Assembly: GCA_937891015.1 (NCBI GenBank)
Contig: CALAPY010000059.1
Coordinates: 36,905-100,904 of the forward strand
Direction: 5' to 3'
Length of the DNA stretch: 64,000 nucleotides
Source of the DNA: UBA2108 sp002713215
GTDB lineage: Bacteria > Bacteroidota > Bacteroidia > Flavobacteriales_G > Salibacteraceae
The notes under the pieces were generated by a model. The model saw only the letters and a program-made list of their open reading frames with translations. It ran no database searches and was not told where the DNA came from. Positions 1 to 9,299 of this stretch are shown here, piece by piece. Each line of letters starts with the position of its first letter. Position 1 is the stretch's first letter. A program made the position numbers and the translations under genes.

Positions 1-1
1 T

Positions 2-562
2 GGACTCTACGATGCTATGAATAAAGGTATTCAAATAGCAACTGGAGACATCATTGGTTTTATTAATGCAGACGACGTTATCAATAGCAATAACTGCGTT
101 GAAGAAATAGTAAAGAAATTCGAATCAACAAATGCCGATGTTGTATACGGTGATAAAATTTATGTGGACCCACAGAACCCTTCTAAAGTAGTGAGATACT
201 GGAAATCAGGTGAATTTAACCGGAACAGCTATAAAAAAGGCTGGATGACTCCCCATCTTTCAACTTATATCAAAAAGGATTTATATAACAAATTTGGTGG
301 CTTTAGAGGTGACTTTAAAATTGCTGCGGATTATGAGTTAATGCTTCGATTTATATATAAGCAGGAAGCTAAAACGCATTATCTGCCTATGGTAATTGCC
401 AAAATGAGGGCCGGCGGTTTGAGTAATGGATCACTTAAAAATGTGGCCATTTCGAACTATGAAGTCTATAAGAGTTGGAAGGTTAACGGCCTAAGTATTT
501 CTCCTTTGATTGCAATTCAAAAGCCCATGCGCAAGCTTGCTCAACTTTTCAAAAGAAATTAG
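2..562 (+). CDS. Family 2 glycosyltransferase, 3' part (5' end outside window)
   Basis: This gene runs in from the left edge. The frame is open from base 2, and the codons before the first internal ATG at 17 read GLYDA, which continues the family motif GLYDAMNKGI..ATGDIIGF.NADD. That motif carries the donor-binding Asp pair of GT-A family 2 enzymes (NADD, about 20 residues after the internal Met). A second motif, AADYELMLRF, matches the acceptor-side region of the WcaA/PglI-like group. The enzyme probably transfers a sugar to a lipid-linked glycan on the cytoplasmic face of the inner membrane. It is followed 2 bases later by the formyltransferase-fold gene, so the two are probably co-transcribed. 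Sugar and linkage cannot be read from the sequence. Confidence 0.9.
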   Translation, partial: GLYDAMNKGIQIATGDIIGFINADDVINSNNCVEEIVKKFESTNADVVYGDKIYVDPQNPSKVVRYWKSGEFNRNSYKKGWMTPHLSTYIKKDLYNKFGGFRGDFKIAADYELMLRFIYKQEAKTHYLPMVIAKMRAGGLSNGSLKNVAISNYEVYKSWKVNGLSISPLIAIQKPMRKLAQLFKRN

Positions 563-564
563 AA

Positions 565-1329
565 ATGAAGATCGTTATCATTACACAAGATGAGCCTTTC
601 TACCTTGCGAATAACCTAAGATACCTTATAAAAACACTCCCAGCGCATTCTAAAATTGTTGGTTGTGTGGTTGCCGATGCTTCGCCGTTTGGAAAAAAGA
701 GCTCTTTTATAGATAAAGCCAAGCAAACCCTCCTTGTTTTTGGAATTGGGTTCTTTGTACACTACTCTATTAAATATGTACTCAGCAAGTTAAACCCGAA
801 AAAAAAGGTTCACCGTGTACTTAAAGAACATCAAATTCCAGCCATTCTCTTAGATCAACCAATTAATTCTCCTGAATCAGTCGAAAAAATAAAGGCCCAT
901 CAACCTGAACTTCTAATCTCCATACTAGGAAATCAAATATTTAAGGAACCCATAATTAACCTGGCTCCAAAGGGATGCCTAAATTTACACACTGCACTAC
1001 TTCCGAAATACAGAGGCTTGATGCCAACGTTTTGGGTTCTAAAACACCGGGAAAAGGAAACTGGTGTTTCAGTCTTCTTCGTTGATAAGGGAATTGATTC
1101 GGGGCCCATTGTAGTTCAGGAAAGAGTAGAAATAGGAAACATGACCCAGGAACAGCTAATTGTACATACAAAGAAAATTGGCATGGAATCTATAGCAAAG
1201 GCGGTGGATTTAATTGAAAACGATAATGTTGAGCTCATTGAAAATAATAATGAACTAAAAACATATTATAGCTTTCCAACCCGAGCTGATGTTATTGAAT
1301 TTAGAAAGGGGGGAAAACGATTCTATTAA
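565..1329 (+). CDS. Formyltransferase-fold protein (methionyl-tRNA formyltransferase-like)
   Basis: A 254-residue protein with the formyltransferase catalytic core: Asn140, His142 (CLNLHTALLPKYRG) and the Asp of GIDSG at 178. These correspond to the Asn-His-Asp triad that uses N10-formyltetrahydrofolate. It lacks the C-terminal tRNA-binding domain of Fmt. Its setting in a polysaccharide locus, 2 bases after a glycosyltransferase and 3 before a deacetylase, suggests N-formylation of an amino sugar. The family also includes hydrolases and phosphoribosylglycinamide formyltransferases, so the substrate is inference. A second member of the fold lies at 19219-20115. Confidence 0.8.
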   Translation: MKIVIITQDEPFYLANNLRYLIKTLPAHSKIVGCVVADASPFGKKSSFIDKAKQTLLVFGIGFFVHYSIKYVLSKLNPKKKVHRVLKEHQIPAILLDQPINSPESVEKIKAHQPELLISILGNQIFKEPIINLAPKGCLNLHTALLPKYRGLMPTFWVLKHREKETGVSVFFVDKGIDSGPIVVQERVEIGNMTQEQLIVHTKKIGMESIAKAVDLIENDNVELIENNNELKTYYSFPTRADVIEFRKGGKRFY

Positions 1330-1332
1330 TTA

Positions 1333-2187
1333 ATGAATATTCTGACCTTTGATATAGAAGAGTGGTTTCATATTCTTGATAATGATTCAACCAAGACGGA
1401 ATCTGAATGGGCTACTTATGAATATCGGATAGAGTCCAATATGGATAGAATCCTGGGACTTCTTAGTCGTGAAAATCAAAAGGCCACTTTTTTTGTCCTT
1501 GGTTGGGTTGCCCGAAAATTTCCAGATATCTTAAAACAAATCGACTCTGAAGGCTATGAAATTGCCACTCACTCCGATCTGCATCAATTAGCTTACAACC
1601 AATCTAAAGAGGAATTTAGAAACGATCTGGAAATCTCTATAAAGAGTTTGGAAGATATAATTGGAAAGAAAATTAAAACTTACCGAGCTCCTGGTTTTTC
1701 ATTGACAAACAACAATACATGGGTTTTTGAGGAGCTCATTAATCAAGGAATTGAAATTGACTGCAGTGTTTTTCCTGCTAAACGAGCCCATGGAGGATTT
1801 GAACAATATGGATTAGCAGAACCGGGGTTGATCAATTTTAATGGACTGCAGATTAAAGAATTCCCAATTAACCTGGTTCAGGTACTTGGCAACAAAATCA
1901 TATTTTCAGGTGGAGGATATTTTAGGCTCTTCCCCTACTGGGCCATCAAAAAAATGATGAAGCAATCGAAGTATGTTATGACCTATTTTCACCCCAGGGA
2001 TTTCGATCCAAATCAGCCCATGATTAAAGACCTTCCCTTAACCAGAAAATTTAAATCATACTACGGTTTAAGTGGAGCTTTCAATAAACTGGAATCCCTA
2101 ATAAAAGATTTTTCCTTTGTAGACCTTAATGAGGCCAACGCAAATGTGGACTGGTCCAATGCAAGGGTCATAAAAATTAATCCCTAA
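1333..2187 (+). CDS. Polysaccharide deacetylase, DUF3473/XrtA-associated type
   Basis: A 284-residue NodB-fold deacetylase. Its N-terminus reads [12 protein letters not shown], the form typical of the DUF3473-containing group associated with exopolysaccharide loci. His80 and His84 (HSDLH) fit the metal-binding H-x3-[10 protein letters not shown] the conserved Arg loop, and YFHPRDFDP the C-terminal DUF3473 motif. There is no signal peptide, so it should act in the cytoplasm or on a lipid-linked substrate at the membrane. It follows the formyltransferase gene by 3 bases and overlaps the convergent wcaF-like gene by 11 bases. Free amines made by such enzymes could be re-acylated by the neighbouring formyltransferase, but that link is inference. 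Confidence 0.85.
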   Translation: MNILTFDIEEWFHILDNDSTKTESEWATYEYRIESNMDRILGLLSRENQKATFFVLGWVARKFPDILKQIDSEGYEIATHSDLHQLAYNQSKEEFRNDLEISIKSLEDIIGKKIKTYRAPGFSLTNNNTWVFEELINQGIEIDCSVFPAKRAHGGFEQYGLAEPGLINFNGLQIKEFPINLVQVLGNKIIFSGGGYFRLFPYWAIKKMMKQSKYVMTYFHPRDFDPNQPMIKDLPLTRKFKSYYGLSGAFNKLESLIKDFSFVDLNEANANVDWSNARVIKINP

Positions 2188-2728
2188 TAACTCTTTCCTT
2201 TACTGCTTCAGCTGGGTTTCCTCTGTATATAGTATAGGGGTCCATGTTGGAAGAAGCTACTGAACCGACAACCAACAATGAGTGCGAACCACACTTTACA
2301 CCTTGCGTTACAATTGATTTTGCGCCAATCCAAACCCCATCTTCCAATACAATTGGTTTAATAATTAAGTCAAATGTTTTCTTTTTGTAATGATGGTTTC
2401 CACTTAGAATTAACGCCCCCTGGCTTATACAGCAATTATCTCCTATAATGACACGATCTAAATTATCAATCCATACACCTTCTCCAATCCATACATGATT
2501 ACCCACAATTAGTTTCCAGGGATATTTGATATTTACTGCAGGCTTAATGACAACTCCTTTCCCAAGCTTAGCACCAAACATTTTTAACAATAAAACCTTG
2601 GGCTTAATAAATGGGAAAAAGGGGTTTTGAAAAAAAATAATGTTCACAAAATACCAAAATAGGCGAAGCAACGGGCTTCCTGGATAATACCAAGAATTGT
2701 CAAAAGCACTTAAATCCGTTTTTTCCAT
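2177..2728 (-). CDS. wcaF: WcaF-like hexapeptide-repeat O-acetyltransferase
   Basis: A 183-residue left-handed beta-helix acyltransferase. It has the WcaF/NodL-type N-terminus ([10 protein letters not shown]), then hexapeptide turns ([30 protein letters not shown]) and the conserved catalytic-His region SGNHHY. The C-terminal [12 protein letters not shown] is typical of the group. These proteins form trimers that O-acetylate surface sugars from acetyl-CoA. The gene is last in a minus-strand group, 16 bases after a GT4 gene. A TATATTTG box 5 bases upstream of its ATG suggests it can also be transcribed on its own. Its 3' end overlaps the convergent deacetylase gene by 11 bases. Confidence 0.85.
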   Translation of the reverse strand: MEKTDLSAFDNSWYYPGSPLLRLFWYFVNIIFFQNPFFPFIKPKVLLLKMFGAKLGKGVVIKPAVNIKYPWKLIVGNHVWIGEGVWIDNLDRVIIGDNCCISQGALILSGNHHYKKKTFDLIIKPIVLEDGVWIGAKSIVTQGVKCGSHSLLVVGSVASSNMDPYTIYRGNPAEAVKERVIRD

Positions 2729-2733
2729 TTGCT

Positions 2734-2741
2734 CAAATATA
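2734..2741 (-). promoter_or_regulatory. Bacteroidota -7 box before the wcaF-like gene
   Basis: On the minus strand TATATTTG matches the Bacteroidota -7 consensus TAnnTTTG exactly and ends 5 bases before the ATG at 2728. Transcription would begin at or next to the start codon. A -33 TTG was not convincing. Confidence 0.4.
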
Positions 2742-2744
2742 AGG

Positions 2745-3875
2745 CTAGCTAAAAAGTTTAACGTATTTCTTAACCAATTTTGACTGATCCAGCTTTTCTA
2801 CTGACAATTTCCATGCCCCTTGCCTCCATTGCTGTCTTTCTGAATGAGTCAAATTGGAGAAGTATTCTATTTTATTTACCCATGATTGGGGTTCGTTCAG
2901 TTCCAAATCAAAACCGGCTTGCCGGTCTTCCAGCTCAACCCAGGGTGTTCTATTTGAAATTAATACTGGAACTGAAGCTGTTAAGCTTTCCAATATGGAA
3001 TGCCCAAAATTCTCACCAGTGGTGGGCAATACAAAAAGGTCATAATTTTTAATGGTATCCAACACAGTCTCATTCGGTAACTCTCCTTTGTAATTTACAT
3101 TGAGCTTATTCAACTGAATCTTTTCCTGGCATTGCCGCCAGTAATCTTTGTCTTCAATGGGACCATATAAATCCAATTGATAACTAGTTGACACCGAATT
3201 TAAAACAGAAAGTAAAAAATCAACGTTTTTCACCTTAGCCATCCTGGCAACTAATACCATTTGCAAACAGTCGTTCGTAACATTTTCATAATACGCTTTA
3301 CTGGATTTCATTTTGGAAAGGCTTGGCAAAATCTCTATGTTGGCCTCCTTAAAATAAGCACTAACTTGTTGTTTTTCGAACTTTGAAGAAACGTGCCATG
3401 TTACTCGCTTATAAAATCCAAACCACCTTGCAACACTTAGAAATAGCTGCTTCTTATTCTTCTTTATTTGTAAGGCTCCACTACCCAACATTCCCCTGGG
3501 TGCCAAAACGACTTTATTGATCTTTAGACGGTTGCAAATCATCAGAGGGCGCAAGGTGAAACGAAAAGAAAACAAGCTATTCATGTACACTGCACTCCAG
3601 GTTTTGTGCAGTTCAGCTTCAATAATAGGCCCTATATTATCGGGACCTGCATAGTAAATATGAATTCCATTCTGCTCAAGCCATTTATCAGTCTCAATAT
3701 CAGCATACGGATTTGTGTCGTTTAAATCGCGGTCAGAGGTAATTAACCATATGTCCAACTCGCCTTTTAAGGCCTGAATTATTCCATCTACACTTCGAAT
3801 AGGGCCTCCTGCTTTAATTCCAGGCAAATACCAATCGGATAATATTAGAACTCGCGAACTATTCGAACTATTCAA
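2745..3875 (-). CDS. Family 4 glycosyltransferase
   Basis: A 376-residue GT-B enzyme. The N-terminal domain opens with VLILSDWYLPGIKAGGP, the glycine-rich acceptor-side loop of GT4 proteins. The C-terminal domain has VLVARMAKVKN and the donor-binding E-x7-E region NFGHSILESLTASVPVLIS. It retains configuration and uses a nucleotide sugar at the cytoplasmic membrane face. The start overlaps the end of the asparagine synthase gene by 8 bases, which indicates co-translation. Family assignment is secure, but sugar specificity is unknown. Confidence 0.9.
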   Translation of the reverse strand: MNSSNSSRVLILSDWYLPGIKAGGPIRSVDGIIQALKGELDIWLITSDRDLNDTNPYADIETDKWLEQNGIHIYYAGPDNIGPIIEAELHKTWSAVYMNSLFSFRFTLRPLMICNRLKINKVVLAPRGMLGSGALQIKKNKKQLFLSVARWFGFYKRVTWHVSSKFEKQQVSAYFKEANIEILPSLSKMKSSKAYYENVTNDCLQMVLVARMAKVKNVDFLLSVLNSVSTSYQLDLYGPIEDKDYWRQCQEKIQLNKLNVNYKGELPNETVLDTIKNYDLFVLPTTGENFGHSILESLTASVPVLISNRTPWVELEDRQAGFDLELNEPQSWVNKIEYFSNLTHSERQQWRQGAWKLSVEKLDQSKLVKKYVKLFS

Positions 3876-5736
3876 CTTTATTATTTTTCATCCAGGTTCC
3901 TAAGGCAACAATGGGCCAAATTCTGCTCCAAGATACAGTTTTATCTCCTGCCAGAAAACGGTTGAATAAGTTATACAATGATCCTTGATTGAAATAGCCC
4001 GTTTCATTCTCCAGATAATCCAAGGATGAAATACACAAATCCTTCAATTCGTTTTTCATCCAATGCTCCCAAGGGAATACAAACCCCATTTTAGGTCGGT
4101 GAATAATCTCGTCAGGTAAAAGTCCTTTGTAAGCGTCAATCAAAAGAGACTTAGCAAATCTGGGATACTTTATATTATCACCAATCCCCATAACATAATC
4201 AACTAATCGGTGATCCAAAAAAGGCACACGTACTTCTAATGCATGTGCCATACTCATTTGATCGGTATCCCTTAGCAACACATTTTGCATATAGGTCGAA
4301 ATTTCTGCAATGGATACTTTACTTAATTCGGGTAGATTGCCGGTAGCTTGCCAGTTGAGTATTGACTTCAAATCTTGAAAAAGGGAGTCCGCCCCTCCAT
4401 AATTGGATAAAACGTCTTTAATGTCCTTATCACTAAGTGCCCTTCGGTTAATTGGATAGGTATGTGGAACATCGAAATATGGAAGTGTGAATGTTTCCGC
4501 TATTTTTTGACCTTTTATTCCCGGATATTTCAGTTTTATGATTTGGGTAACCAGGTTCCGTGCATATTTTGGAAAACTCAACAGGTACCTTTTTTGGTTC
4601 AATTCCATGTATTGCTTAAAAAAAGGATAACCTGCAAACAACTCGTCCCCTCCCAAACCCGACAATGCAACTGTAAGGCCCGACTTTTTTACGGCCTCCG
4701 ACACAACATAACTGTTTGGACCATCGCCGCTGGGATGATCCATTGCCAACAGGGCCTTTGGAACTGCCTCTTTAAAATCATCCTGGCTTAATGCTATTTC
4801 GTGATGATTTGTGCCAAATTTTTTAGCTATTAGATTACTGTATTTAGCCTCAGAAAATTCCTGTTCGTCGAAGGTAACCGAAAAGGTGTCTATTTTCTTA
4901 TTCAACCTCTCAGACACAATTCCAACAATTAATGATGAGTCTATCCCACCAGAAAGAAATGCGCCTAGTGGTACATCACTAAGCAACCTCATTTCAACTG
5001 ATGTATTCAGCAATGAAGCGATGCTCTTATGAACCTGATCTTTATTGGAACCAGCAGCTAATGGTACTTTCGTTAAATTCCAAAATTGCTTTCTTTCAAT
5101 TTCGTTATCCGAAATTCTTAAGAATGAACCGGGTGAAATTAATTCTACTCCCTGAATCATGGTACGAGGAGCGTGTACGGTTTGGTATTTCAAATATTCC
5201 TCCAGGTTAGAACCATTCAACTTTCTTGGAACCAAACCTGTATTCAGAAGTGATCTAATCTCTGAAGAAAATAGGATTCGTTTATCGTCTTGATACAAGT
5301 ACAATGGTTTTATACCCAGACGATCACGGCATAAAAAGAGCTCAGCGTTTTGTTTATCCCAAACGGAAAAAGCAAACATCCCATTCAGCTTTTTAAGGCA
5401 TTCGCTCCCCCATTTTTTCCACGCGACCAATAGAACTTCTGTATCGGAATTGGTCTTAAACTGATAATCGGGCAGTTCTTTTCGAATTTCTAAATAATTG
5501 TATATCTCACCATTAAAAACCAATACGTATCGTCCTTCCGGATCAATAAATGGTTGGTGTGAGCGAGCATCCAGATCGATTATAGAAAGTCGAGTGTGGG
5601 TTAGAATAACCTCTGAATCCAGGTAGGCCCCATGGGCATCAGGTCCACGATGTCCAATGGCTTCTATTAACAAATCAGAAGTCTGCTTAGGATTTTCTAT
5701 TCCTTCTAAACCATAAACACCAGCAATACCGCACAT
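3868..5736 (-). CDS. asnB: Asparagine synthase (glutamine-hydrolysing), surface-glycan type
   Basis: A 622-residue AsnB. Cys2 after Met removal (MCGIAGVYG) is the glutaminase nucleophile of class II amidotransferases. GHRGPD, NGEIYN and SDTEVLL form the glutamine pocket. The synthetase domain has the ATP pyrophosphatase loop LSGGIDSS (residues 261-268) and LSGLGGDELFAGYP. Copies of this length are common in Bacteroidota capsule and O-antigen loci, where they may amidate a uronic acid rather than make free asparagine. That role is inference from position between two glycosyltransferase genes. Confidence 0.9.
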   Translation of the reverse strand: MCGIAGVYGLEGIENPKQTSDLLIEAIGHRGPDAHGAYLDSEVILTHTRLSIIDLDARSHQPFIDPEGRYVLVFNGEIYNYLEIRKELPDYQFKTNSDTEVLLVAWKKWGSECLKKLNGMFAFSVWDKQNAELFLCRDRLGIKPLYLYQDDKRILFSSEIRSLLNTGLVPRKLNGSNLEEYLKYQTVHAPRTMIQGVELISPGSFLRISDNEIERKQFWNLTKVPLAAGSNKDQVHKSIASLLNTSVEMRLLSDVPLGAFLSGGIDSSLIVGIVSERLNKKIDTFSVTFDEQEFSEAKYSNLIAKKFGTNHHEIALSQDDFKEAVPKALLAMDHPSGDGPNSYVVSEAVKKSGLTVALSGLGGDELFAGYPFFKQYMELNQKRYLLSFPKYARNLVTQIIKLKYPGIKGQKIAETFTLPYFDVPHTYPINRRALSDKDIKDVLSNYGGADSLFQDLKSILNWQATGNLPELSKVSIAEISTYMQNVLLRDTDQMSMAHALEVRVPFLDHRLVDYVMGIGDNIKYPRFAKSLLIDAYKGLLPDEIIHRPKMGFVFPWEHWMKNELKDLCISSLDYLENETGYFNQGSLYNLFNRFLAGDKTVSWSRIWPIVALGTWMKNNKVE

Positions 5737-5764
5737 AGAATCAATAGTTTTTACTTAGACCAAT

Positions 5765-6817
5765 TTACTTTTTAGTTAGGAGACTAAGTACATTATTCAC
5801 CCAAATTTGAGGTGTATTTTCCTGTGCTTTTTCATGACTTTTTTTTCCAAATTCTATAAGCCTCTGTTCACTTAAACCTGAAATAGTAATCATTTTTTCG
5901 CACAAGTCATCCACATTACCCGATTGAAAACTAAAGCCATTTTCATTGGACACCAAAAATTGTGTTCCCGAAATAATTTGATTGCTAAGAATCATTGGCA
6001 TTCCAACCGCAGCCATCTCATGTACGCTAACTCCCCAGGGTTCAAAGTGGCTGGGCAATATATAAGCCGTACAATCCTTTATTACCTCAAATATCTCATG
6101 TGGTTGTTTAAACCCAAAATGGGTAACTCCTTCCCCTTCATACCTATTATCCCACTCACTTCCGGTACCTATGCAATACAATTCCCATAAACCACCTTTT
6201 TCGCGGTACTTTTGATAGGCCTTCCACAAATCGAATATTCCCTTTCGCTTAATGTACCTTCCCAGATAAAGAAACTTTCCTGACCCGGTATTAGAATTCT
6301 TCCGCAACTCAAAATACGTATTGAACTTGTCAACATCAGCGGTATATGCACCTGTAAGAATTTGCTTATCTGTAAATCCCATCTTCAGGGCTAAACTTTT
6401 TTGCGGAATCCCTGGTACAAAACAATAATCAAAATTCTTCCTCTTGAACAACTTAAAATATAGCGCCTTTAGTTCTTGCTTAATTGATTGATCGTAAGAA
6501 TTGTCAAACCCTAAGAGGGAGATTTGATCAGGTTTCAAGATTGAAAACAGACTATTGTATCCTTCGTCTCCCCAACCGGCAAAAAAAACCAGATCAGGAT
6601 CGGTTTTCTTAAAAATCCCTTGAATATCTTCAGCACCAAGGTCTTTCCTATTATACGTAGTAACATTAGGGGAAAACTTGAAATCAAAGGGAGCTTCCAC
6701 ATTTAGCGGATAATGAATCAGATGTACGTTGGCCCTATTTGAGAGCAAGTTGATCACCGTGGTAAAATACTCGGCTAACTCATAATAACAAATTAAGATA
6801 CATTTGTTCTTACTCAT
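5765..6817 (-). CDS. Family 4 glycosyltransferase
   Basis: A 350-residue GT-B enzyme with FLYLGRYIKRKGIFDLWKAY (donor-domain start) and the E-x7-E loop FEPWGVSVHEMAAVGMP. I chose the ATG at 6817 (MSKNKCIL). The frame stays open to a TTG at 6826, but the ATG gives the usual short N-terminus before the first beta strand. The divergent acetyltransferase gene starts only 14 bases away. The gene lies 28 bases upstream of asnB and probably heads the short operon that ends with the wcaF-like gene. Confidence 0.88.
   Translation of the reverse strand: MSKNKCILICYYELAEYFTTVINLLSNRANVHLIHYPLNVEAPFDFKFSPNVTTYNRKDLGAEDIQGIFKKTDPDLVFFAGWGDEGYNSLFSILKPDQISLLGFDNSYDQSIKQELKALYFKLFKRKNFDYCFVPGIPQKSLALKMGFTDKQILTGAYTADVDKFNTYFELRKNSNTGSGKFLYLGRYIKRKGIFDLWKAYQKYREKGGLWELYCIGTGSEWDNRYEGEGVTHFGFKQPHEIFEVIKDCTAYILPSHFEPWGVSVHEMAAVGMPMILSNQIISGTQFLVSNENGFSFQSGNVDDLCEKMITISGLSEQRLIEFGKKSHEKAQENTPQIWVNNVLSLLTKK
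6799..6806 (+). promoter_or_regulatory. Possible -7 box for the GNAT/deacetylase pair
   Basis: TACATTTG matches TAnnTTTG and lies 25 bases before the GTG at 6832. It is inside the start of the divergent glycosyltransferase gene, because only 14 bases separate the two starts. No clear TTG about 19 bases upstream. Confidence 0.3.
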
Positions 6818-6831
6818 AAATTGCAAATTAC

Positions 6832-7752
6832 GTGAATTACAGTCTTTATAAACCCTGGATGCATGACCAAATCATCAACCTATTTGTTGCGCAATATAAC
6901 GTAGGTTTTGATGAATTTGCAACAAAATTCAAAGAATTCTACTTCCACCCATATCAACAAAATAAGGCCATAATGTTAGTGGCTTTGGAAGGAGAAACAG
7001 TCGCTGGGTTTCAAAGTTTTTTTCATTGGCCAATGGAGTTTGAAAAGAAACGGTTAAACGTTTATCAAAGTGGAAACTCCATAATTAATCCTGATTTTAG
7101 AGGTCAACGTTTATTCAACAAGCTATTGCAGCAAATTCACCTGGGAGAACAATATGACTCCATAGATTTTTTGATGGGTTTTCCTGTGGTTGCTTCCTAT
7201 AAAAGTTTTATACGGGATGAATGGTTGAACCCATTTGACCTTGAGTGGTATGTAAAAATAATTAACCCCGTCGCGGGAGTTTTTTCTGCGAATTCGGACT
7301 TTGCCGATCCACCGGAGTTGACCAATTATGTACAGAACGGGAAGTTCTTGAAAACGAACTATAATTCTGAGTTCAATGCTTGGAGAGCAAACTTTTCTGA
7401 TCCTAAACACTATTTCCGACCAAAGCAATTTGAGAATATTCTCCTGGAATTTAAGGTAACAAAAAGAAAACGGTTTATCAATGAACTAACCATTGGTAAC
7501 TTCTATGGTGATCCTATGCAATTGAAAGGTGCCCTAAATGAATTAACTGGATATGCATTTAGGAAGTTTAATGTAACTATCGTTTCCATGGCCATTTCTG
7601 CGAACAACTATGAAATCATTGAATGTTTAAAATCCAGTGGGTTTAAAAAAATAAACAAGGCTATACATTTCATTTACAAGCCCATGAAAATAAATCCACA
7701 GGAGCAATACGGCAATTGGATGCTTACACGTGGAGATATCGACACATGGTAA
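6832..7752 (+). CDS. GNAT-like acetyltransferase
   Basis: A 306-residue protein. The first half has GNAT features: MLVALEGETVAGFQSFF as the central strand, and INPDFRGQRLFNKLL as the acetyl-CoA loop with the R/Q-x-x-G-x-G/A pattern (RGQRLF). The second half (FMGFPVVASYKSFIRDEW onward) resembles proteins that acylate sugars or peptidyl substrates in surface loci. The start is a GTG (6832); an ATG at 6859 is an alternative that loses nine residues. The stop overlaps the ATG of the next gene in ATGGTAA, so the two are translationally coupled. The substrate is unknown. Confidence 0.7.
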   Translation: MNYSLYKPWMHDQIINLFVAQYNVGFDEFATKFKEFYFHPYQQNKAIMLVALEGETVAGFQSFFHWPMEFEKKRLNVYQSGNSIINPDFRGQRLFNKLLQQIHLGEQYDSIDFLMGFPVVASYKSFIRDEWLNPFDLEWYVKIINPVAGVFSANSDFADPPELTNYVQNGKFLKTNYNSEFNAWRANFSDPKHYFRPKQFENILLEFKVTKRKRFINELTIGNFYGDPMQLKGALNELTGYAFRKFNVTIVSMAISANNYEIIECLKSSGFKKINKAIHFIYKPMKINPQEQYGNWMLTRGDIDTW

Positions 7753-8588
7753 TTGAAACCTATCAAAATAAAAACCTAGCCTATTACATTAAACTGATTC
7801 TCGGTTTAGTGGAGTTTATTCTTCTTAATGGCTTTCACTGGAAAAAAGACGAACTCATTGTCCTCAACCTTCATAGTACTCCAAAAAAACTTCAGGATAA
7901 CTTCGATATTCATTTGAGGTTTCTTCAGAAGAACTTCAACATAATAAACCCTTCGGTTTTGTTGGATCATAAGCCTATTGTCAACAACAGTAAGAAGCCA
8001 AGTCTATTGCTAACTTTTGACGATGGTCTGAAGAACAACCTGTACGCGGTTGAAACTCTAAAAAAGTATAACCTTCAGGCTTTATTTTTCATCGTTCCCA
8101 AATTCGTTGAGAGTAGCTTAAAAAAGGATGGAAGGCAGTATTATTTGGACAATATCAGGCCAGTCGTTAACCCTAAATTCGATCATGAATCTGAAGATTT
8201 TGAATCCGTAAGCTGGGATGAAATAAAAGAATTGGTCGACGCGGGAAATTCTATAGGCTCTCACACCATGTCTCATCTACTTAGTGCTGATATGCTAGAA
8301 GCAGAGTTGCAATACGAAATTGTTGAATCAAAAAAACATATCGAAGAAAAAACTGGATTCAAGGCAGTTAGTTTTTGCAGCCCAAATAACACTGTTTTAA
8401 GTGTTTCCAGTGAAGCGGAAAAAATAATAGATACCAATTACAAATTCCATTTCACCACTTATCACGGAAGTAATTCGACAAAAAAAATACCCCGGAAGAT
8501 CAAGCGAATTAATATTGAGTCTTTTTGGGACTTAGGAGTTGTGAAGTTTGCCTTGGGAAGAATTCAGAACAGAAGAATTGGAGTATAA
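7746..8588 (+). CDS. Polysaccharide deacetylase (NodB family)
   Basis: A 280-residue NodB-homology protein. TFDDG (residues 90-94) supplies the catalytic base and metal Asp, and SHTMSHLL gives the metal-binding H-x3-H (His173, His177). VSWDEIKELVDAGNSIG between them is the usual helix. I chose the ATG at 7746, which overlaps the acetyltransferase stop by 7 bases. The frame extends to a TTG at 7716, but that would add ten residues that merely recode the end of the upstream gene. One hydrophobic stretch near residue 20 (YYIKLILGLVEFILL) could anchor it. It probably N-deacetylates a glycan. Confidence 0.83.
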   Translation: MVIETYQNKNLAYYIKLILGLVEFILLNGFHWKKDELIVLNLHSTPKKLQDNFDIHLRFLQKNFNIINPSVLLDHKPIVNNSKKPSLLLTFDDGLKNNLYAVETLKKYNLQALFFIVPKFVESSLKKDGRQYYLDNIRPVVNPKFDHESEDFESVSWDEIKELVDAGNSIGSHTMSHLLSADMLEAELQYEIVESKKHIEEKTGFKAVSFCSPNNTVLSVSSEAEKIIDTNYKFHFTTYHGSNSTKKIPRKIKRINIESFWDLGVVKFALGRIQNRRIGV

Positions 8589-8640
8589 TCAAGCCCATTA
8601 CAGGCCAATCAGGGTTGCACCAGAAATACCATTTAAAAAA

Positions 8641-9276
8641 CTACTTGCTCATCTCTAATGAAACACAGCCAATAAATCTATCTTCCTCTTCAACCAATTT
8701 AAACATTTCATCTGCGGAATCATTAAACTTACATTTTCTAATATCCTTAAACCCAACCTTTTCTAATGATGCAATGGTTGAAGAATTATCCCATAACCAC
8801 AAATGCCTGGAATTTCCTAACACCTGTTCAGCAATTGCCCTAAGCCCTCTTTTTCTAGACTCTTCCACCATATAGGTATCACGGATAAACTCAGTCGAAG
8901 CTTCATCGTTTCCTAGCTTCTTCTTCTCCATGTAGCTTTGAACCATAAACTCAAGATCAGGCATTATTAGCCGAAAAGTTCCGCCTGGTTTCAACACTTT
9001 GTAACTGTTTTCTAAAGCCGTATGGTAATCATCGAAGCTTAAATGTTCCAATACATGCGAACAAAACAGTCCATCAACACTGTTTTCCTCCAGGGGAAGA
9101 CCTTTTATGATATCCCCAACAATTATGTTCTTTGGAAACTTTACTTTGAGAAACGGCCCTAAAAATAGATTTAGAACAAAGCTTTTTTGTATCCTCAGTG
9201 TTGGGGAAGTATCGAAATTCAACCACTTATCTGGCGCTGACAAACCACAACCATACTGCGCGTATACTTTTTCCAT
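8641..9276 (-). CDS. Class I SAM-dependent methyltransferase
   Basis: A 211-residue Methyltransf_11-type protein. It begins YAQYGCGLSAPDKWLNFD, a degenerate SAM motif I found in short surface-glycan methyltransferases. It then has DIIKGLPLEENSVDGLFCSHVLEHL and VLKPGGTFRLIMPDLEF, the canonical motif IV/post-IV block. It is probably the last gene of the long minus-strand run, 23 bases after the polymerase gene. It likely methylates a sugar or glycan end, but the acceptor is not visible. Confidence 0.82.
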   Translation of the reverse strand: MEKVYAQYGCGLSAPDKWLNFDTSPTLRIQKSFVLNLFLGPFLKVKFPKNIIVGDIIKGLPLEENSVDGLFCSHVLEHLSFDDYHTALENSYKVLKPGGTFRLIMPDLEFMVQSYMEKKKLGNDEASTEFIRDTYMVEESRKRGLRAIAEQVLGNSRHLWLWDNSSTIASLEKVGFKDIRKCKFNDSADEMFKLVEEEDRFIGCVSLEMSK

Positions 9277-9299
9277 TGTCTAAATCTTTTAATTTGCAA

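Noticed and set aside
7716..7745. TTG start for the second deacetylase
   Set aside because: It would overlap the acetyltransferase gene by 37 bases; the ATG at 7746 gives an ATGGTAA coupling and the usual N-terminus.
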